In this document: piece after piece, positions 54,212 through 63,757 of the stretch
Position numbering within the stretch: position 1 is the stretch's first letter
How the letters are laid out: each line of letters starts with the position of its first letter
Notes under the pieces: generated by a model
What the model saw: only the letters and a program-made list of their open reading frames with translations
What the model was told of the DNA's origin: nothing
Databases searched by the model: none
From: Maridesulfovibrio sp.
GTDB lineage: Bacteria; Desulfobacterota; Desulfovibrionia; Desulfovibrionales; Desulfovibrionaceae
Length of the DNA stretch: 64,000 nt
Reading direction: 5' to 3'
NCBI RefSeq assembly: GCF_963678865.1
Contig: NZ_OY787459.1
Location: 1,516,501 to 1,580,500 of the forward strand
Made by a program: the position numbers and the translations under genes

Positions 54212-55241
54212 TTATTTCATCCCCATCTTATTGGCTGTGCTGCTCATGGCCGTTTGTGGATGTGAATCTGACAAACAGACAGAGGCCAGCACCGCAGCAC
54301 CGGAAAAAGCTGTGCGGGTCAGCACCGTTGAGGTTGTACCGGTTACCATCAAAGACATGCTGACCCTGCCCGGAGAGACCGTGCCGGACAAGGACGTCAC
54401 CGTATCTTCTGAATCTGCCGGAACCGTAGTCTGGCTGGGCGTGAAGGAAGGTGACATTGTTCGCAAGGGACAACTCATCGCCCGCCTTGACGGAGCTTCC
54501 AGCGGTGCCAAATTCGACCGCGCCAAAGCCGCCAAAAAACTAGCCGCTGAGCAGTTGCGCCGCCGCCGGGAACTGCTCAACAAAGGAGTGCTGGCGCAGG
54601 AAGAATACGACCAGATCAAGGCTGAACTTGAACAGAGTGAGGCTTCACTTAAAGAAATGCAGGTCAATGTGGAATACGGTATTGTGCGTGCTCCTATATC
54701 CGGTGTGATCAACAAACGCTATATTGACCGTGGGGAACGGCTGGAAGTCGGGTCTCAGGTGGTGGACATCGTGGATTCATCCACTATCAAAACCTTCATC
54801 AACGTCCCGGAAATGGATATTTCCTATATCAAGAAAGGCCAGAAAGTTGCCGTTTCCGTTGACGCCCTGCCCGGCAAAACATGGGAAGGGATTATCGACT
54901 TTGTATCCTTCAAAGCTGACCGTTATTCCAAAACCTTTGGGGTCAAAGTACTCACCGACAATACGGACGGTGAAATCCGTGCCGGAATGCTGGCCCGGGT
55001 TTCCCTGCTGCGCCGCACAGTTACCGATGCTGTAACCACTCCTCTTTCGGCTATTATCAATCAGGGCGGGGAGCGTATTATCTACGTGGAAAAAGACGGT
55101 ATCGCCCACGGCAGGACCATTGAACTCGGTGTAATTGACGGTAACCGTGCCCAGATCATCAAAGGACTCAAGGCCGGGGAAAAGCTGATTACAGCCGGAC
55201 ACACCATGGTTGAGGACGGCATGAAGGTGGTGACCCAGTGA
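54201..55241 (+). CDS. RND efflux periplasmic adaptor (membrane fusion lipoprotein)
   Basis: The 346-residue protein has a signal peptide and lipobox VCGC, so it is anchored in the inner membrane by a lipid. It has a biotinyl-lipoyl half-motif SAGTVVWLGVKEGDIVRKGQ, a short helical hairpin (about 105-150), the second half IVRAPISGVINKRYIDRGE and a beta-barrel. It would link the pump to an outer-membrane channel. AAGGA precedes the ATG. Confidence 0.93.
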   Translation: MRNSYFIPILLAVLLMAVCGCESDKQTEASTAAPEKAVRVSTVEVVPVTIKDMLTLPGETVPDKDVTVSSESAGTVVWLGVKEGDIVRKGQLIARLDGASSGAKFDRAKAAKKLAAEQLRRRRELLNKGVLAQEEYDQIKAELEQSEASLKEMQVNVEYGIVRAPISGVINKRYIDRGERLEVGSQVVDIVDSSTIKTFINVPEMDISYIKKGQKVAVSVDALPGKTWEGIIDFVSFKADRYSKTFGVKVLTDNTDGEIRAGMLARVSLLRRTVTDAVTTPLSAIINQGGERIIYVEKDGIAHGRTIELGVIDGNRAQIIKGLKAGEKLITAGHTMVEDGMKVVTQ

Positions 55242-58200
55242 TTATCAACAAGGCAGCATTGAACAGGCAGTCCACAGTGATGGTTCTGCTTGTTTTCATC
55301 ATCATAGCCGGGATTTCAAGCTACGCATCACTGCCCCGTGAGAGTGATCCGGATATCACTATCCCCTATATCTTTGTCCAGACCAGCTTCGAGGGAGTGG
55401 CTCCCGAGGACATGGAAACCCTGATCACCATGCCCATTGAGCGCAAGCTGAAGGGATTATCAGGGACCAAGGAAATCTCATCCATTTCCGATGACGGGGT
55501 TTCCATCATCAAGGTTGAATTCAACCCCGACGTAGACATTGACGATGCCCTGCAAAAGGTCCGCGACAAGGTTGATCAGGCCAAACCGGACCTGCCGAAT
55601 GACCTGCCCGACGAACCGGTCATCAACGAAGTCAACCTCTCGGAACAGCCCATACTGAACGTGGTTCTTTCCGGCCCGTTCTCCCTTAAACGACTCAAAG
55701 TCTTTGCAGAGCAGCTGGAAGACCGCATTGAATCCGTGCAGGGTGTGCTTGACGCCAAGATCATCGGCGGGCTGGAGCGAGAAATCCACGTTGAATTCGA
55801 CATGGACCGCGTTGCTTTCTACAACATTCCCCTGTCCAGCCTGCTCAATGCAGTGAAAAATGCCAACGTAAACACCCCCGGCGGTTCAGTTGAAATCGGC
55901 AAATCGAAATACCTTGTCCGGGTACCGGAAGATTTCAAGCACCCGGATGAAATTAATAAAATTGTGGTTTACGAAAAGGATGGACGCCCTATTTATCTGC
56001 GCGACATCGCCACCATCCGCGACCACTACAAAGACCCGACCTCCAAAAGCCGCTTTAACGGTGTCCAGAGTGTGACCATTGAAGTCAAAAAAAGGGCCGG
56101 GGAAAATATTATCCGCATCATTGATACGGTTAAGGATATTCTGAAGGAAGAACAGCAGATTCTGCCGCCGACCCTGAAGATCAACCTGACTGCTGACCAG
56201 TCCGATGAAATCCGCCAGATGGTTGCGGACCTGCAGAACAACATCATTTCCGGGCTGCTGCTGGTACTCATCGTGGTTTTCGCTTTTATCGGCGGACGTT
56301 CGGCCCTGTTTGTTTCGCTGGCTATCCCGCTGTCCATGCTGATCACCTTTACCGTACTGGAAATTTTCTCTTACACGTTGAACATGGTTATCCTTTTCTC
56401 GCTGATCCTGAGTCTGGGCATGCTGGTGGATAACGGTATCGTTGTTGTTGAAAACATCTACCGCCACATGGGTATGGGTAAAACCCGCTTTCAGGCAGCC
56501 ATGGATGCAACCGACGAAGTCGCATGGCCGGTTATAGCCTCGACTCTGACCACTGTGGGCGCTTTTTTCCCCATGATCTTCTGGCCCGGAATAATGGGTG
56601 AATTCATGAGTTACCTGCCCATCACAGTTATCATTGCCCTGAGTGCTTCACTGTTTGTGGCGTTGGTCATTAACCCGGTGCTCTCGGCAAAATTTCAGGA
56701 TGTTCCCAAACTGGATGGGAAAAATAAGCCCGGCCTCATTGACCGCATGATGGAAACACTCAAAAGCCTTTACCGCCCTATCCTTGAATGGTCGCTGGAT
56801 CACAGGCTGCTGGTGGTGCTTTTTTCTTTCGGATTCCTCATTGTCTCCACGGTCAGCTTCGGCATGTTCGGACGCGGGGTGGAATTCCTGCCCAAAACCG
56901 AACCCAAGCGTTCCGACGTCAAAATTAAAGCCCCTGTCGGGACCAATCTTGAAGCTTCGGACCAGTTTGTAAAAGTGGTGGAAAAAATCGCTTCCGAATA
57001 CCCTGATATTGAATACATCATCGCCAATACCGGCGAATCAGGACAGTCTGATGAAATCGGCACACACTACAGCCTCGTCAAACTCGACTATCTGGATATT
57101 CAGGACCGCAGCCGCCCCTCATCCGAAACTACCAATGAGATACGGGATCGCTTGCAGCATGCAATCCGTGGAGCTGAAATTCGCGCTGAACCGGAAAAAA
57201 TGGGGCCTCCCACCGGCAGTGCCGTCAACATGGAAATATACGGCAAGGACCTGCGCAAGCTGGGTGAAATTACTGCTTCCTTCAAGCGGGCTATCAAAAA
57301 TATCCCCGGTCTGGTTGACCTGAAAGATAACTATATATCCGCTAAACCAGAAATCCGAGTGGAGGTGGACAAGGAAAAAGCAGCCATCATGGGCCTTGAT
57401 GCCTTCACCATTGCTCAAGCAGTAAAGACAGCCATCAACGGCTTCAAGGTCGGAGTTTATCGCGAAGGTAAGGACGAATACGATATCATTGCCCGTCTGC
57501 CCAAGCAGAACCGTGATTCCCTTGAAGATATACGCCGCATCACCGTATCCGGTCCCAATGGCGAACCTATCCCCATTACCAGCCTCGCCGCTGTGACCAT
57601 GGGGGGCGGACTGGGCGGCATCAACCGCATTGACCAGAAGCGGGTGGTCACCATTTCTGCTGATGTATCAGGCCGACTCGCCGAAGAAGTTATCGCGGAC
57701 ATCAATGCGGCGGTATCCGGCATAGACCTGCCACGCGGATATTCATACAAGTTTACCGGAGAGCAGGAAGAACAGGCCAAGGCATCCGCGTTCCTCGAAA
57801 AAGCATTTGCCGGAGCTATATTCCTGATCTTCATTGTACTGGTCACCCAGTTCAACTCCATTGCCACCCCGTTCATCATCCTGACCGCAGTAATCCTCTC
57901 CCTTGGCGGGGTCATGGTCGGGCTGCTGGTTACCGGAACGGCCTTCGGGGTCATCATGACCGGGGTAGGAGTACTCAGTCTCGCCGGGGTTGTGGTCAAC
58001 AACGCTATTGTACTCATCGACTACTACGAGCAACTCAAAGAACAAGGACGCTCCGCCCGTGAAGCACTCATTGAAGCCGGGCTGACCCGTTTCCGCCCGG
58101 TGCTGCTCACAGCAATAACCACTGTATTGGGCCTGATTCCAATGGCAACAGGCGTCAGCTTCGACTTCCTCAACATGCGTCTTGACATGGGTAGTGAAAC

Positions 58201-58378
58201 CTCCCAGTGGTGGGGACCGATGGCTGTTGCGGTAATCTTCGGGCTGGCTATAGCCACCATACTGACCCTTGTTGTCGTACCCACGCTTTGCTCCCTGCAG
58301 GAAAGCTGGAAAGCAAGGGCCGCACGGAATAAAACCGGCGAACTTGCAACTCAGGCCATAAACCAGACTAATTTATGA
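55238..58378 (+). CDS. RND family efflux permease
   Basis: A 1046-residue proton-driven pump of the AcrB/MexF superfamily. It has the typical 12 membrane segments with two large periplasmic parts. Seen are the N-terminal YASLPRESDPDITIPYI, the conserved GMLVDNGIVVVENI with the proton-relay Asp in helix 4, and the second-half VLSLAGVVVNNAIVLIDY. Start is GTG, overlapping the adaptor stop. An outer-membrane TolC-like gene is not next to it, so a channel must be supplied from elsewhere. Substrate is unknown. Confidence 0.95.
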   Translation: MIINKAALNRQSTVMVLLVFIIIAGISSYASLPRESDPDITIPYIFVQTSFEGVAPEDMETLITMPIERKLKGLSGTKEISSISDDGVSIIKVEFNPDVDIDDALQKVRDKVDQAKPDLPNDLPDEPVINEVNLSEQPILNVVLSGPFSLKRLKVFAEQLEDRIESVQGVLDAKIIGGLEREIHVEFDMDRVAFYNIPLSSLLNAVKNANVNTPGGSVEIGKSKYLVRVPEDFKHPDEINKIVVYEKDGRPIYLRDIATIRDHYKDPTSKSRFNGVQSVTIEVKKRAGENIIRIIDTVKDILKEEQQILPPTLKINLTADQSDEIRQMVADLQNNIISGLLLVLIVVFAFIGGRSALFVSLAIPLSMLITFTVLEIFSYTLNMVILFSLILSLGMLVDNGIVVVENIYRHMGMGKTRFQAAMDATDEVAWPVIASTLTTVGAFFPMIFWPGIMGEFMSYLPITVIIALSASLFVALVINPVLSAKFQDVPKLDGKNKPGLIDRMMETLKSLYRPILEWSLDHRLLVVLFSFGFLIVSTVSFGMFGRGVEFLPKTEPKRSDVKIKAPVGTNLEASDQFVKVVEKIASEYPDIEYIIANTGESGQSDEIGTHYSLVKLDYLDIQDRSRPSSETTNEIRDRLQHAIRGAEIRAEPEKMGPPTGSAVNMEIYGKDLRKLGEITASFKRAIKNIPGLVDLKDNYISAKPEIRVEVDKEKAAIMGLDAFTIAQAVKTAINGFKVGVYREGKDEYDIIARLPKQNRDSLEDIRRITVSGPNGEPIPITSLAAVTMGGGLGGINRIDQKRVVTISADVSGRLAEEVIADINAAVSGIDLPRGYSYKFTGEQEEQAKASAFLEKAFAGAIFLIFIVLVTQFNSIATPFIILTAVILSLGGVMVGLLVTGTAFGVIMTGVGVLSLAGVVVNNAIVLIDYYEQLKEQGRSAREALIEAGLTRFRPVLLTAITTVLGLIPMATGVSFDFLNMRLDMGSETSQWWGPMAVAVIFGLAIATILTLVVVPTLCSLQESWKARAARNKTGELATQAINQTNL

Positions 58379-58381
58379 TGA

Positions 58382-58603
58382 ACACAGAGTGATTATCAAC
58401 TAACTCCATCTGTCGATTCGATAGCCGAGGCATTGAAAGATGAAAATCTACCGGAGATGGACACGGTGGGCATTTCCCACGATCATTACGATCATCTGGA
58501 AATGTCCACCATCAAAGATCTTGCCCCGCGAACCAAACTGCTCATCGTAAAACTGGGAGTAAGTTCACATCAGGGTATCCGCTCTTGCAGCAGACAGGTG
58601 TAA
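58382..58603 (+). pseudogene. Remnant of an MBL-fold metallo-hydrolase gene
   Basis: A short frame without a start codon encodes SVDSIAEALKDENLP, then the metallo-beta-lactamase signature ISHDHYDHLEMSTIK and LLIVKLGVSSH. This is the first metal-binding part of UlaG/NAPE-PLD-like hydrolases. The frame then runs into a stop, and the following 30 nt would continue in another frame (GYPLL...). Only about 70 of the usual 250-350 residues remain, so it is a decayed fragment. Confidence 0.75.
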
Positions 58604-58636
58604 AGCTGCTGACCACGCCAGATAGACGAGAACGCA

Positions 58637-59440
58637 TCAAAATGTCTTCTGGTACTGGCGGGGCGTAAGGCCGAATCTGTCCTTGAACAGCCGGGTCAGA
58701 TGACTCTGGTCGGAAAAACCGCAGCAAACTGCCGCTTCGGCAATATTGGAATAGGCAGCCAACATGGAGCGGGCCTTTTCAAGCCGCAGTTGAATAAGGA
58801 AAGAATGGGGCGATATCCCCTTATGCTTGCGAAAAATACGGATCAAATGAAACTCCGTACATCCGGCAAGATCAGCAAGTTCAGCAAGACCCAAGCTGCG
58901 GTCGATATTGGAGTGCAGATAATCAACAACCATAGCGACCCGCTTGTCTTCGCTGCCGGGGGCATAATTACGGTCATCAGTATTTTTATACAAACCGGAA
59001 AGAACGGAAAGGATGGACTCTTCAGCTTCCAGCTTTTCTGCAGGGCCGAGTAATTTATTATGCAGGCGGGAGAGTGAGGTCCAGATTTGCTTATTCTCCA
59101 GTATATTGTTGCGGAATGGAGAAGATGCTGTTTCACTACCTAAAAACTTTAAATTCAGGGAACGGACCATTTCTTCAGAAAAATAAAAACTGCGCAGATG
59201 ACGGCGTTCTGCGCAGCATGGACTGTTGGAATGAATTGTTTCCGGCTCAATTATGCTGATGGATCCGGGCTGCAGAATATCAGAACTGCCTTTGAGACTG
59301 TATTTTTCACCAGACTCCGAATTCAACCATAGGACATAGCCTTCATGCAGATGGCTTTTAAACTCCCGGCCACTGCTGCATGAAAGAACTTCCAGACCCT
59401 CCACGGGCGAAGAGTAAATTATGCCTTGCTTGGTATCCAT
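58637..59440 (-). CDS. AraC-family transcriptional regulator
   Basis: A 267-residue regulator. Residues 1-150 form a cupin-like ligand domain (HLHEGYVLWLNSESGEKYSL, QPGSISIIEPETIHSN). The C-terminal 100 residues are the double HTH, with GLAELADLAGCTEFHLIRIFRK in part one and CGFSDQSHLTRLFKDRFGLTPRQY in part two. No clear target gene is adjacent, because the flanking genes are remnants. The ribosome site is weak. Confidence 0.92.
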   Translation of the reverse strand: MDTKQGIIYSSPVEGLEVLSCSSGREFKSHLHEGYVLWLNSESGEKYSLKGSSDILQPGSISIIEPETIHSNSPCCAERRHLRSFYFSEEMVRSLNLKFLGSETASSPFRNNILENKQIWTSLSRLHNKLLGPAEKLEAEESILSVLSGLYKNTDDRNYAPGSEDKRVAMVVDYLHSNIDRSLGLAELADLAGCTEFHLIRIFRKHKGISPHSFLIQLRLEKARSMLAAYSNIAEAAVCCGFSDQSHLTRLFKDRFGLTPRQYQKTF

Positions 59441-59449
59441 TTAATACCG

Positions 59450-59660
59450 GTTATTCAACGGCCTGATCAGAACTCAAGGAGGAAATAGTGCTATCCGGCT
59501 GGTCCCCGAAGTTGGAATACTAGGACAGCATGGTATCCAACGCTGAATACTCTTCTTCCAATCCAGTCTGATAGGCGTCTATCCTTACCGTCTATGGTGG
59601 CTACCGTAGTAGTTCCGCCTGAAACAGTGTACTGCTTTATGGACGAAAACAGCGCAACCT
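59450..59660 (-). pseudogene. Decayed coding remnant, unidentified
   Basis: On the minus strand one frame reads LFSSIKQYTVSGGTTTVATI then DGKDR, and after a frame change near 59578 another reads YQTGLEEEYSALDTMLS, a TAG stop (about 59522), then YSNFGDQPDSTISSLSSDQA and a final TAA. The continuous helical and Ser/Asp-rich character across the shift and stop suggests a gene end that has decayed. I cannot name the family. Confidence 0.45.
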
Positions 59661-59680
59661 AGCTTTGCTGCTGCTTACTC

Positions 59681-59950
59681 CTAATCCCCGCTTACTTCCT
59701 GACTGGACTGCTTAATGCTGTTAAACCTGCGCACCAGCAACGCAATACACGGCAGCATGGTAGCAATCACAAAAAGTCCGCTGACCGTATCGATTACTTT
59801 ATTAAAAAAAGGGTGGTCCACAGCAAAATCGAGCAAGAAGAAAACACCTAGGATGGCAAAATGAACCAAGGCAAAATGAATAAACTCTTCACGGCTGGCC
59901 TTGCCCTGAAAATCATTAAACCGCTTAAGTACCGCAATATATTTTTTCAT
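59681..59950 (-). CDS. Small membrane protein, DUF805-like
   Basis: An 89-residue protein with a cytoplasmic basic start (KKYIAVLKRFNDFQGKASREEF), where the RFNDFQGKASREEFIHF pattern is typical of DUF805, then two membrane segments (about 27-43 and 55-75) and a short charged tail. Full DUF805 proteins are often longer, so this may be a short member. AGGAG precedes the ATG at 59950 by 8 nt. Function unknown. Confidence 0.75.
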   Translation of the reverse strand: MKKYIAVLKRFNDFQGKASREEFIHFALVHFAILGVFFLLDFAVDHPFFNKVIDTVSGLFVIATMLPCIALLVRRFNSIKQSSQEVSGD

Positions 59951-60080
59951 AAACAATTCTCCTGTTTTACAACCCTGACCGCAGCCCGATCATTCTGTCT
60001 GGCAACTCTTCGGATCAAATTCGGACTGTGTCAAGATTTTTCGGCAGAAACGGGAGGCAGCAACTTTTCGTGCATAGCTG

Positions 60081-61814
60081 CTATTTGATCCCGTGACTGT
60101 TCAAAAAGGGAGAATATTTGCGGTCCTCACCTTGAATATGCTGCACCAGCCAATCCTTGAGAAACTTCATTACGTCCATGGTGACTTTGGCCTTGCCGCT
60201 GATAAGAGCGGATTCAAAATCAAGGACCTGATTAACGAAATTCACATGCAGTTCCTTATGTTCAGGACTCTGGGGATAGCCGAAACGGTCAAAAAGCTTT
60301 TCCTCTGTGCTGAAATGATCAACAGTGTAATTTTTCAGTTCTTCCACAAGGCGTTTCATAACCGCATCAGATGCCCGGTCTCGCATTGCTTTATGCAGAC
60401 CGTTTATCATGTTGACCAGTTTCTTGTGTTGAACGTCAATGGCCTTGATATTAACGGAAAAATCCCTGTCACTCCAAGTCACCAACTCATCACCGGAAGC
60501 AACATCAAGATTGCCTTCGGACATACCGCGAATTAAGGAATCCAGTTCCTGCACAAGACTTGAAACTTCAATCAGAATCTGACGGGCTTCGTCCATTTCC
60601 GCAGCAGTTTCCTGAGCCACCCGCGTTACATCCGAAACCGCATTGTTGATCTCTTCGCTGGTGGCCGACTGCTGTTCTGATGCAGTAGCAATAGACTCCA
60701 CCTGCTCTGAAGTGGATTCGATTATAGTCACGATTTCCTGCATATATCTGCCGGATTCAACAGCGGTTTCAGTACCGGCCACAATATCCTCGGCTGCACG
60801 GTCCACCGAGGCCACGTTGGTCTTGGCATGCTGCTGAATATCGGTAATTGCTTCACTGACCTCCTTGGTGGCTACCATGGTTTTTTCAGCCAGCTTGCGG
60901 ACCTCATCAGCAACTACAGCGAATCCGCGTCCGGCCTCCCCGGCTCTTGCGGCTTCAATAGCGGCATTCAGGGCCAGCAGATTGGTCTGATCCGCAATAT
61001 CGTTGATCACGTTGATAACCCTGTCAATATTCTCGGCCCGCTCACCAAGACGGCTCATAGTCTCCTTAAGGGAAAGAACCTCGCCCTCAACCTTTTTAAT
61101 GGCATCCACAGCGTCATGTACGCCACGTGCTCCGGTAGCAGCATTTTCCCGTGACTGATCAGCGTTGCCGGCTGCAAGAGAGGCGTTGCGGGCCACTTCT
61201 GAAACAGTAGAGTTCATTTCTTCCATGGCGGCAGCTGTTTCGGTCATACGGTCACGCTGGAGTTCAACTCCCCCGCCGACCTTCTCAATCCGCTCACTGA
61301 GATCATTAATATCCAAAAAAATACGTTCAGACGAATTACCGGCTTTATCCGCAACCTTACGCATGGAAGTAATAAGTTTCAGCGTTTCCGCTTCCTTATC
61401 ACGGCTGACCTGCAAGGCAGCTTCTATGTCTGCTGTTTTACTGCGCGCCTCTTCTCTCAGAGTTTCGGCCCGGCTGTTAGCTTCTTCCAGACTGGCAACC
61501 ATAGAACAGACTGCAATCTTAAGCTCCTCCAATTCATGCATATAAAAACCGGAACAGGCATTATTCGACCGTCCTTTCTGGATATCGACGGCATAATCCC
61601 TCAAATTTTCAATCGGTGAGATTACATTACGACTGATGTTATAGACGATGAAGACAGTCAGCAGCAGGCTGATCAGGATTCCGCAGATCAAGACTATTGA
61701 AGAAACCGAGCCGATGACAAAATCGGGGCTGAAGGCAAAAAGGATGATGCCGATGATTGCTGGGATAAAACCAAGAACGAAAGAAGATATTTTAAGGCGG
61801 GTAGAAATATTCAT
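60081..61814 (-). CDS. Methyl-accepting chemotaxis protein with C-terminal bacteriohemerythrin domain
   Basis: A 577-residue chemoreceptor. Two adjacent membrane segments (about 10-30 and 34-57) leave almost no periplasmic part. A HAMP-like region (about 58-80), a coiled coil and the signalling tip [20 protein letters not shown] follow. The last 130 residues are a hemerythrin domain with its di-iron ligands visible in [21 protein letters not shown] and HIQGEDRKY. It should sense oxygen (or NO) in the cytoplasm, as DcrH-type receptors of Desulfovibrio do. Confidence 0.95.
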   Translation of the reverse strand: MNISTRLKISSFVLGFIPAIIGIILFAFSPDFVIGSVSSIVLICGILISLLLTVFIVYNISRNVISPIENLRDYAVDIQKGRSNNACSGFYMHELEELKIAVCSMVASLEEANSRAETLREEARSKTADIEAALQVSRDKEAETLKLITSMRKVADKAGNSSERIFLDINDLSERIEKVGGGVELQRDRMTETAAAMEEMNSTVSEVARNASLAAGNADQSRENAATGARGVHDAVDAIKKVEGEVLSLKETMSRLGERAENIDRVINVINDIADQTNLLALNAAIEAARAGEAGRGFAVVADEVRKLAEKTMVATKEVSEAITDIQQHAKTNVASVDRAAEDIVAGTETAVESGRYMQEIVTIIESTSEQVESIATASEQQSATSEEINNAVSDVTRVAQETAAEMDEARQILIEVSSLVQELDSLIRGMSEGNLDVASGDELVTWSDRDFSVNIKAIDVQHKKLVNMINGLHKAMRDRASDAVMKRLVEELKNYTVDHFSTEEKLFDRFGYPQSPEHKELHVNFVNQVLDFESALISGKAKVTMDVMKFLKDWLVQHIQGEDRKYSPFLNSHGIK

Positions 61815-62116
61815 ACATAAACCTGCTGAATTTAGTTAAAAAAATAAATTATCAGTCAATTAATTAGCCTTGATAAATTTAAAAACAAATTATTTTTGAT
61901 GTAAAGCGACAGCTTTGCGTCTTTACAAAAACTATGCATATACCTAGTAACCATTCCTATTAATGTCCAGTTAAAAAACAGTGACAATATATTTTCTGAA
62001 ACCATATTGCTATGCGCTTAAATGGCAATACAATCCTACTTTACCTGAACAGATTAAATAATGCCAGATAAGAGCACTCTATAAGATAGAATATTTCTGC
62101 AGGAATAATTGACTTA
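61815..62116. other. AT-rich intergenic region upstream of the chemoreceptor
   Basis: No gene seen. It must hold the chemoreceptor promoter (minus strand), but I could not select one. The right end runs into the truncated EAL remnant, whose missing N-terminal part is not recognisable here. Confidence 0.4.
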
Positions 62117-62406
62117 TACAGGTACCCAGCAACTTCCCGGCTCACTGTTTGAAAATCGATATGAGCTTTATTCAGAACATTGAGCAAGAACCCAACAAAA
62201 GGAACCTGTTCAAATCAATTATAAACCTTGCCCATGGTCTGAACATGGAAGCTGTGGCTGAAAGGGTTGAGACAGAAGAACAATTACAAATAGTTATTGA
62301 ACAGGGATGTGATGTTGTACAGGGCTTTTATCTCGGAAAACCTGTAGTTGAGCAGGAAGCAAAAAAACTGATGGCCCATGCCCAAAACAAACCTGCAAGT
62401 AAGTAA
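62117..62406 (+). pseudogene. C-terminal fragment of an EAL-domain cyclic-di-GMP phosphodiesterase
   Basis: The frame opens after a stop and reads NFPAHCLKIDMSFIQNI, then NLFKSIINLAHGLNMEAVAE and RVETEEQLQIVIEQGCDVVQ, ending QGFYLGKPV. This is the C-terminal third of an EAL domain (the canonical FPVDTLKID and AEGVET-type part). The EAL motif itself and most metal ligands are absent. The internal ATG at 62158 could be translated, but activity is not expected. It is a truncated remnant. Confidence 0.8.
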
Positions 62407-62430
62407 ACAGAATTTACACTGAATATTAAG

Positions 62431-62469
62431 AATAAAAAAGTACGGGCCGGAAGAGTGAGCTTCCGGCCC
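62431..62469 (-). terminator. Terminator downstream of apbE
   Basis: GGGCCGGAAG and CTTCCGGCCC form a 10-bp stem with a 6-nt loop; on the minus strand GTAC and six T residues follow. It lies about 225 nt after the apbE stop. Confidence 0.8.
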
Positions 62470-62694
62470 GATCGACTTTCATGGGGGCGAGGTATCATCC
62501 CATGTATGAGGATGTCGCATCCCGCAGTTACTGCGTTGTTGCCCTGAGCTAATTAAAATACTTCCTGAAAACCAAATCCAGCAGGTTGGATCTGACAGGT
62601 ATCATTTTAATTTAGCCCCTTGCAGTTTCGGGGAACCTTTCATTTAGGAGGTATTATTTAGTTCCCCGACCTCCGGGATCGACTTTATATCTTT
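62470..62694. other. Downstream region of apbE with an additional hairpin
   Basis: No gene called. On the minus strand CGGGGAAC and GTTCCCCG pair around a loop of about 25 nt (near 62622-62675). A tiny minus frame of about 17 codons follows but has no ribosome site. It is probably the 3' part of the apbE transcript before the terminator. Confidence 0.35.
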
Positions 62695-63747
62695 TTAAAT
62701 CCCGACCAGACTTTCCCAGTTACGGGACGTCATCTTTACACCGGATAAACCGGAGATCAGGCATTCACTTTCTTTTTGCGCGTTGATGAAGCGAATAGCG
62801 CCCTGCGGATTCATAACAAATGCCGAAGTGGAAAGCGCGTCAGCCTCCATCACTGTAGGTGCCGCAACCGAGAGGCTGATCTGACACCCGTGACCATGAG
62901 ACTGTGCATTTACAGGTTTTGGAACATGGTAATGGTAGCGTTCGGCATCCAAGTAGAATTCGCAGCCTCCGGAAGTTGCCACAGCAGCATTCTTGAGCTG
63001 AATAACTGCCGGATATCTTCCCTTGCCGGATAGATCTTCTATGGCGACAATCCATGGCTGGCCCGGAGTACGTTCACCACGGGCACGGATATCCCCGCCC
63101 GCAATGATGAGATGGTTCTCCACTCCGTTTTCAACCATGATATCTGAGGCACGGTCCACTATGTAGCCTCGGCCTATGCCGTCCATGGTGACGGACATGG
63201 AATTTCTATCAAAGCTGATTCCATTTCTGGAAATATGCACAAAATTAGAACCTACAAGGGCCATAGCATCATCGAAGTCACTCTGGGAAAGCGACAGCCT
63301 GCCCTTGGGGTCCATATGATTTTGCAGCATTTCAATAACAGGCATTACAGTTAAATCAAATGTCCCGCCGGAACGGTGATAATATGCCTGAGCCTTGCCC
63401 ATTACCTCAAAGAGTTCAGGGGGAACATCACTCAGCTTTCCGGTTTCATTGAGTTGTGAAACAGGAGAACCTGGTTGACGGCGGTCAAAGATTGCGGAAA
63501 GACGCTCGATCTCGCTGAACGCCGCAGCTACGGCACTCTGCGCTGCCTCCTTGGACAGGTGCAGGGCAACAATGCTGACCTGTGTTCCCATGAGAGAACG
63601 GGTCGCACTGAATTTATGTCTCCGGTCCCCGATCCGCAGGGTTTCAGCCAATTTCATTGCCGCACCGAGAGGATGGGCAATTAAGGCCGCCTTCGATCCT
63701 ATGGAGCCGAATGATCTGGCGAATGAACGTCTAACCGCATTTTCCAT
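62695..63747 (-). CDS. apbE: FAD:protein FMN transferase (ApbE family)
   Basis: ApbE attaches FMN covalently to Thr residues of flavoproteins such as RnfG/RnfD and NqrB/C. The 350-residue protein has SLMGTQVSIVAL, TFDLTVMPV, VTMDGIGRGYIVDRASDIM and GGDIRARGERTPGQPW, then ATSGGCEFYLDAER and the late ADALSTSAFVM. The N-terminus has RRSFARSFG followed by a weakly hydrophobic stretch, possibly a Tat signal. It starts 11 nt after an FAD/Fe-S oxidoreductase gene, as expected for the last gene of an Rnf-type operon. Confidence 0.93.
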   Translation of the reverse strand: MENAVRRSFARSFGSIGSKAALIAHPLGAAMKLAETLRIGDRRHKFSATRSLMGTQVSIVALHLSKEAAQSAVAAAFSEIERLSAIFDRRQPGSPVSQLNETGKLSDVPPELFEVMGKAQAYYHRSGGTFDLTVMPVIEMLQNHMDPKGRLSLSQSDFDDAMALVGSNFVHISRNGISFDRNSMSVTMDGIGRGYIVDRASDIMVENGVENHLIIAGGDIRARGERTPGQPWIVAIEDLSGKGRYPAVIQLKNAAVATSGGCEFYLDAERYHYHVPKPVNAQSHGHGCQISLSVAAPTVMEADALSTSAFVMNPQGAIRFINAQKESECLISGLSGVKMTSRNWESLVGI

Positions 63748-63757
63748 GACTTAACCC

